Shown here piece after piece: positions 32,350 through 36,280 of a stretch of 36,280 nt of DNA (position 1 is the stretch's first letter; every line of letters starts with the position of its first letter). A program made the position numbers and the translations under genes. The notes under the pieces were generated by a model. The model searched no databases and was not told the origin of the DNA. It worked only from the letters and a program-made list of their open reading frames with translations. This stretch comes from Variovorax sp. WDL1 (GTDB lineage Bacteria; Pseudomonadota; Gammaproteobacteria; Burkholderiales; Burkholderiaceae_C): positions 24,900 to 61,179 of the forward strand of contig NZ_LMTS01000085.1 of the NCBI RefSeq assembly GCF_001541225.1. The letters run 5' to 3'.

Positions 32350-32826
32350 TCAGGGCCGCCGTACGTCCACCCGCTGGCGGGACCAGTAGGCCCCGTCGAG
32401 CCGGTCCAGCCGCACCTCGCCGCCCGTGGAAGGCGCATGGACGAACCGGTTCTCGCCCACGTAGATGCCCGCGTGCGTAGGCCGGCTGCCGCCGAACACC
32501 ACCAGGTCCCCCGTTCGCAGGTCGTTGCGCGGTATCGAGTTCCCGAAAGCGGCGAGTTGCGCCACGCTGCGTGGCGTTGCCAGTCCGGCACTGTGGCGAT
32601 ACACGAAGCCGATCAGCCCGCTGCAATCGAAGCCGCCATCGACCGTGTTGCCCCCGTACCGGTAGGGCGTGCCCACCAGTCCCATGGCGTGGATGGCCGC
32701 ATCCCTCGATTGCTCGGCGGAAACCAGCGATGGCCGCGAGCCGCCGGGCGCCGGGGGCGGCGTGGTGCTGCACGCGGCGAGCAGCAGGCAGGTCCACAGG
32801 ACTGTCGATCTACGCAGGGTCAGCAT
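32350..32826 (-). CDS. NlpC/P60 family lipoprotein (cell-wall endopeptidase)
   Basis: The product is 158 residues. A lipoprotein signal with lipobox L-A-A-C places the modified Cys19 at the mature start, so the enzyme is anchored to a membrane. The NlpC/P60 domain follows: GTPYRYGG near 52-59, nucleophile Cys68 in GFDCSGL, His118 in THAGIYVG and His130 in RFVHAPS. Enzymes of this family cut peptide bonds in peptidoglycan stems. It stands alone and converges on the PAS gene. ATG 32826 is directly followed by the basic signal peptide start. Confidence 0.92.
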   Translation of the reverse strand: MLTLRRSTVLWTCLLLAACSTTPPPAPGGSRPSLVSAEQSRDAAIHAMGLVGTPYRYGGNTVDGGFDCSGLIGFVYRHSAGLATPRSVAQLAAFGNSIPRNDLRTGDLVVFGGSRPTHAGIYVGENRFVHAPSTGGEVRLDRLDGAYWSRQRVDVRRP

Positions 32827-32845
32827 GGCCCAGGATGGTAGTTGC

Positions 32846-33772
32846 TCAGGCCGTGCCCGTGCTGCGCGCGACGATCTCGAACTGCTGGCGCAGCCAGCGA
32901 TGGGCGGGGTTGTGGTGCTTGCGCTCGTGCCAGAACATCGAGGTGCTCACGTCCTCCAGCGGCACCGGCGGTTCGAGCACCTGCAGCTGCCAGACCGCCG
33001 CGAAGTGCCGGGCAATGCGCTCGGGCAGCGTGGCCAGCAGGTCCGACTGCGCGACCAAGCCCGGCGAGACCAGGGTGGAGGACACCCGCGCGCCGATGGT
33101 CCGCACCAGCCCCGCGCGTTCCAGCGCCTCGTCGACCACCGCCTCGAGCGTCGATCCTCCTGTTCCGCCTAGCGCATAGAACACGTGCGGGTAACCCACG
33201 TACAGCGCCCGGCTCAGCCGGCCCTGCACTTCGGGATGCCCTGCCGCGGCGATGACCCGCATGGGCTGGCGCATGAGCGGCGTGAAGCGCAGCCCCGGCG
33301 GTGCATTGCGGATGAAGGCGACCAGCAGGTCGATGCTGCCCTCCTCGAGGTCGTGGCGCACGCGCGCCAGGTCAGGGGGCTGTACCGTGAGCTGCACGGA
33401 GGGCGCGAGCCGCCGCACCTGCGCGATCAGCGAAGGCATCAGCAGGTATCCCAGCGTCTCGCTCGCGGCGATGCGGAAGCGTTCGGTCGCGGTGGCCGGA
33501 TCGAAGTCCGCACGATCGGCCACGGCCTGGTCGACCAGGTCGAGCGCCTGCTGGAACTGGTCTGCCAGCTGCCGGGCGCGCTGCGTGGTCACCATGCCTT
33601 TTTCGGTGCGCACCAGCAGCGGGTCGGCGAACAAGGTGCGCAATCGCGCCAGCGTCGCGCTCATCGCAGGCTGCGTGATGCCCATGCGCTCGGCCGCGCG
33701 CGTCACGTGGCCCTCGGCCACCAGCGCGACCAGGCAACGCAGCAGGTAGACGTCGAGATGGCGGGCTTGCAT
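32846..33772 (-). CDS. LysR family transcriptional regulator
   Basis: The product is 308 residues from ATG 33772. The helix-turn-helix is VTRAAERMGITQPAMSATLA (about 23-42), then ADPLLVRTEKGMVTT; the effector domain ends AHRWLRQQFEIVARS. The frame remains open upstream for 49 codons, but family similarity begins with the chosen Met. It is divergent from a Bug-cupin-hydrolase operon, and a perfect eight-base inverted repeat lies in the intervening 137 bases, so it very likely regulates that operon. Confidence 0.93.
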   Translation of the reverse strand: MQARHLDVYLLRCLVALVAEGHVTRAAERMGITQPAMSATLARLRTLFADPLLVRTEKGMVTTQRARQLADQFQQALDLVDQAVADRADFDPATATERFRIAASETLGYLLMPSLIAQVRRLAPSVQLTVQPPDLARVRHDLEEGSIDLLVAFIRNAPPGLRFTPLMRQPMRVIAAAGHPEVQGRLSRALYVGYPHVFYALGGTGGSTLEAVVDEALERAGLVRTIGARVSSTLVSPGLVAQSDLLATLPERIARHFAAVWQLQVLEPPVPLEDVSTSMFWHERKHHNPAHRWLRQQFEIVARSTGTA

Positions 33773-33829
33773 CGCCTGCGGATTATCGGCGTGCCTGCAT
33801 GGCCGTCCGGGTCGCCATACGGGCGGCGG

Positions 33830-33855
33830 CATGTCCGCATGCCAGGCCGGACATG
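33830..33855. promoter_or_regulatory. Inverted repeat, candidate LysR operator
   Basis: CATGTCCG (33830-33837) and CGGACATG (33848-33855) form a perfect eight-base inverted repeat with a ten-base spacer, between the divergent LysR and Bug genes. Size and position fit a LysR recognition site. The binding protein is inferred from location. Confidence 0.5.
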
Positions 33856-33909
33856 GCGGGCGCGCGCGCTGCTGACCAAAATGGCCGCAACCCCGAAGGA
33901 GACAACACG

Positions 33910-34887
33910 ATGAAGACATTCGCCATTCGCGCAGTGCTGGCCGCCAGCCTGCTCGCCCCCGGCCAGGCGGCGCTCGCGCAGGAGGCCGGCGACTACCCCT
34001 CCAAGCCCGTGCGCATCGTGTTCGGGTTCCCGGCCGGCAGCGCGACCGATGTGGCGGCGCGGCGCGTGGCCGCCAAGCTCAGCGCCGAGCTGGGCCAGTC
34101 CTTCTACGTCGAGAACCGCCCCGGCGCGAACGGCAACATCGGCGGCGAGGCCGCAGCCAAGGCGCGTCCCGACGGCTATACGCTGCTGGCCGCGACCATC
34201 AGCGAGATGGCCATCAACAAGCCGACCGGCATTCGCATGAGCTACGACCCGGCCAAGGACTTCATCCCGGTCGGCCTGCTGTTCACCAGCAACCCGGTGC
34301 TGGTGGCGAGCAACGCGTCCGGGCTCGAGACCGTGCCCCAGCTCGTCGCACGCGCCAAGGCGCGGCCCGGCCAGGTGAACTGGGCGGCAGTCAACGCATT
34401 CCAGCAGGTGTTCGTCGCTTCGTTCGAGAAGGCCGCGGGCGTGAAGCTCAACGTCGTTCCCTACAAGGGCACCGCCTTCGCGATGACCGACGTGATCGGC
34501 GGCCAGCTCGACGGCATGGTGGGCTACCCGGCCGAAGCCATGGCCCACACCTCGGCCGGTCGAGCCAAGGCGCTGGGCCTGGGCGGCACGCAGCGCAACG
34601 CGTACATGCCCGACACGCCCACGCTGGGCGAGCTCGGCTATGCCGACATGGACCTGATCGCGTGGGGCGGCCTCTTCGCGCCCGCGGGCACGCCGCCCGC
34701 CATCGTCGACAAGCTCAACCGCGCGATCCGCAACGCCAACGCCACGCCCGACGTGCGCGAGGCGCTGGCCAAGACGGGCTCGGAAGCCAAGCCCTACACC
34801 GCCGGCCAGTTCGCCGCCTTCGTGCGCAACGAGATCTCGCGCTGGGACAAGCTCGTGCGCGAGACCGGCGTGAAGATCGGCGAATGA
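33910..34887 (+). CDS. Bug/TctC family periplasmic solute-binding protein
   Basis: The product is 325 residues. A signal peptide (cleavage near residue 23, after A-L-A) is followed by YPSKPVRIVFGFPAGSATD, YVENRPGANGNIGG and RPDGYTLLAA, all typical of Bug proteins. It would bind a carboxylate-like solute in the periplasm; no TctAB membrane genes are adjacent. AAGGAG lies upstream of ATG 33910. It leads an operon with a cupin (57 bases on) and an alpha/beta hydrolase, which suggests uptake and processing of one compound. Confidence 0.93.
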   Translation: MKTFAIRAVLAASLLAPGQAALAQEAGDYPSKPVRIVFGFPAGSATDVAARRVAAKLSAELGQSFYVENRPGANGNIGGEAAAKARPDGYTLLAATISEMAINKPTGIRMSYDPAKDFIPVGLLFTSNPVLVASNASGLETVPQLVARAKARPGQVNWAAVNAFQQVFVASFEKAAGVKLNVVPYKGTAFAMTDVIGGQLDGMVGYPAEAMAHTSAGRAKALGLGGTQRNAYMPDTPTLGELGYADMDLIAWGGLFAPAGTPPAIVDKLNRAIRNANATPDVREALAKTGSEAKPYTAGQFAAFVRNEISRWDKLVRETGVKIGE

Positions 34888-34943
34888 GCGCGTCGCCGGC
34901 CCCGTCCTGCATTTTTCCAACCCATCCAGAAGAAATCCGACCC

Positions 34944-35438
34944 ATGACCGCCGTCCCCAAGACCTACGAGATGCCCATCCGGGAGCTGACCCCGCAGCAG
35001 ATGCAGTCCCGCGTGGCCCGTTTCAAGAACCTGCGCTACCCGCCCGACCGCTACCCCGACAGCCAGCTGCCGGGCCATGTGCGGCGCAACTATCTCGTCA
35101 TCGGGCGGGGTCTCGTCGTCGAGGGGGGCAAGGACCCGATGTCGGCGATCGCCATCGACGAGGGCTTCCAGATGTCGTACGTCGAGGCCGAACCCGGCAA
35201 CGGCCCGAAGCTGCACAACCACGACACCAACGAGACCTTCGTCGCGATCAAGGGCCGCTGGCGCGTCATCTGGGGCCTGGACGAGGAGCACTCGGTCGAC
35301 CTCGACCCGCTGGACGTCTGCTCGATGCCGGCCTACACGCCGCGCCGCTTCATCAACCTCGAGCCCGGCGAAGGCAGCACCCAGGGCCTGCTGCTCGCGG
35401 TGCAGCCGGGCAACGCGCCCAACTGCGAGTTCATGTGA
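34944..35438 (+). CDS. Cupin domain protein
   Basis: The product is 164 residues with a textbook first cupin motif: His91-x-His93-x3-Glu97 followed by x6-Gly, in KLHNHDTNETFVAIKG. The second motif is degenerate, with Arg in place of the last His (PAYTPRRFIN), so a metal could be held by three ligands or the site may only bind a ligand. It may be an isomerase, dioxygenase or sensor of the operon's compound. Its stop codon overlaps the GTG start of the next gene. The Shine-Dalgarno for ATG 34944 (AGAAG) is modest. Confidence 0.85.
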   Translation: MTAVPKTYEMPIRELTPQQMQSRVARFKNLRYPPDRYPDSQLPGHVRRNYLVIGRGLVVEGGKDPMSAIAIDEGFQMSYVEAEPGNGPKLHNHDTNETFVAIKGRWRVIWGLDEEHSVDLDPLDVCSMPAYTPRRFINLEPGEGSTQGLLLAVQPGNAPNCEFM

Positions 35439-36154
35439 GCGGCGCGTCGGATGGCATCGCGTGCGAGGTCGTGCGCACGATGCGCCGCGGCGTGCCGCTG
35501 GCGATCTGGCACCCCGCGGGCCTCGACGCGCCGCGGCCGCTCGTGCTGATCGGCCACGGCGGCGCCGGCCACAAGACCGCTTCGGCGGTCGAGCGCGTGG
35601 CGCATGCCGTGGCCCGGCAGGCCGGCTTCGTGGCCGCGGCGATCGATGGCCCCGTGCACGGCGAACGCGCGCCGGCGGGCGAGGGCGCCGAGGCCGTGCG
35701 CGACCGCTTCCGCATGCTGTGGGCAGCCGGCGGCAGCGTGGAGCCCATGGTGGCCGACTGGACCGATGCGCTCGATGACCTGTGCGCGATGCCCTTCGTC
35801 GATGCCGAGGCGATCGGCTGGTACGGCCTCTCGATGGGCACGGCCTACGGCCTGCCCGCGGTCGGCCGCACGCCGCGCGTGCGCTGCGCCGTGCTCGGGC
35901 TCTGGGGCGACTGCCGCCCGCGCGCCGACGAGATCCTGCAGCAGGCCGCGGCCGTGCGCGTGCCCGTGCTGTTCCAGGCGAAGCCCGATGACGAGATCAT
36001 CACGATCGCGGGTGCGCGCGCTGTCTTCGCAGCACTCGGCTCGGCCGACAAGCGCCTCACGCTGCACCCGGGGCGACACATCGAGATCGGCGAGGCGCAG
36101 CTTGCGGAGGCGGTGGATTTCCTGCGGTGCCAACTGCAGCGCGTGGCTGCATGA
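35435..36154 (+). CDS. Alpha/beta hydrolase (dienelactone hydrolase-like)
   Basis: The product is 239 residues. LVLIGHGGAGHK near 36-47 forms the oxyanion region, G-L-S-M-G holds nucleophile Ser133, Asp185/186 in AKPDDEI and His215 in GRHIEI complete the triad. The size and the KPDDEI segment resemble dienelactone hydrolase-type enzymes. The start is a GTG overlapping the cupin stop (GTGA), so translation is coupled. With a Bug protein and cupin in the same operon it probably opens a lactone or ester made from the imported compound; that is inference. Confidence 0.85.
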   Translation: MSGASDGIACEVVRTMRRGVPLAIWHPAGLDAPRPLVLIGHGGAGHKTASAVERVAHAVARQAGFVAAAIDGPVHGERAPAGEGAEAVRDRFRMLWAAGGSVEPMVADWTDALDDLCAMPFVDAEAIGWYGLSMGTAYGLPAVGRTPRVRCAVLGLWGDCRPRADEILQQAAAVRVPVLFQAKPDDEIITIAGARAVFAALGSADKRLTLHPGRHIEIGEAQLAEAVDFLRCQLQRVAA

Positions 36155-36280
36155 GACATCCGGTGTCTGCCTCCGACAGGGCTTTGCTGGGGGAGGATGT
36201 TGTTGGCTTTGGGGGCCTGTTCTGGCGTTGCGCTTTTGTTGAGGCCGGAGCCGGGGCGTCGTCCCGGCAGCCGAGTCACT
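36155..36280 (+). repeat. Possible start of a dispersed intergenic repeat, with hairpin
   Basis: GCCGGG (36250-36255) pairs with CCCGGC (36263-36268), and the window ends ...CAGCCGAGTCACT. From memory, a sequence of this kind, continuing into an AAAAGAAAG-type palindrome, is scattered between genes in Comamonadaceae. Only its first part is inside the window. It would also serve as a terminator for the Bug-cupin-hydrolase operon. No gene is seen here. Confidence 0.35.

Noticed and set aside
1..36280. CRISPR array, tRNA, rRNA, integrase or transposase
   Set aside because: No regularly spaced repeats, no cloverleaf or rRNA-like stretch, and no recombinase or transposase motif were seen on either strand.

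Overview
The window is GC-rich bacterial chromosome with the look of a Burkholderiales betaproteobacterium, most likely Comamonadaceae and perhaps Variovorax. The reasons are two Bug-type (tripartite-tricarboxylate) binding proteins, many LysR regulators, short gaps, strong G/C third positions, and a DUF1326-DUF2182 pair. Genus is inferred, not shown. I saw no rRNA, tRNA, CRISPR array, complete insertion sequence or prophage.

Layout. (1) 1-8250, + strand: the tail of a MaoC-like gene, then a catabolic cluster. It holds a TSUP exporter, a DJ-1/PfpI protein, a four-gene Rieske oxygenase system (alpha, beta, Rieske ferredoxin, ferredoxin-NADH reductase), a Bug binding protein, a LysR regulator and a NIPSNAP gene whose 3' end is disrupted. 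The alpha subunit has a 26-residue Rieske spacer, as I recall for methanesulfonate monooxygenase MsmA, and the TSUP gene would fit export of sulfite. (2) 8246-13703: a DUF1326-DUF2182-EamA operon on the - strand, then a LysR gene divergent from a cupin-MFS pair. (3) 13730-18482: a double-PAS hybrid histidine kinase, an alpha/beta hydrolase, a DnaJ-like protein, and a frameshifted small membrane protein. (4) 18490-23902: an acyl-CoA ligase / crotonase / SDR / binding-protein operon on the - strand, divergent from an IclR regulator across a clear inverted repeat. (5) 23970-28613: an unusual alpha/beta hydrolase fused to a response-regulator receiver domain, a ParB-like protein, a ClpP paralogue, an ArsC-type reductase, two small secreted proteins and a glyoxalase-family remnant. 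(6) 28795-32318: a ribbon-helix-helix regulator with a PHB-depolymerase-like esterase, a small conserved-looking ORF, and a histidine-kinase-like ATPase without a phosphoacceptor His, divergent from a PAS-only protein. (7) 32350-36280: an NlpC/P60 lipoprotein, then a LysR gene divergent from a Bug protein-cupin-hydrolase operon.

How it fits together. Most of the window is accessory catabolism: three substrate-binding proteins with no permease or ATPase beside them, each next to catabolic enzymes and a one-component regulator. Four regulator genes have an inverted repeat directly upstream that could be an operator. The most interesting items are the long-spacer Rieske operon with its TSUP exporter, the hydrolase-receiver fusion, and the divergent PAS / degenerate-kinase pair. 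All assignments come from reading the sequence; no database search was possible.
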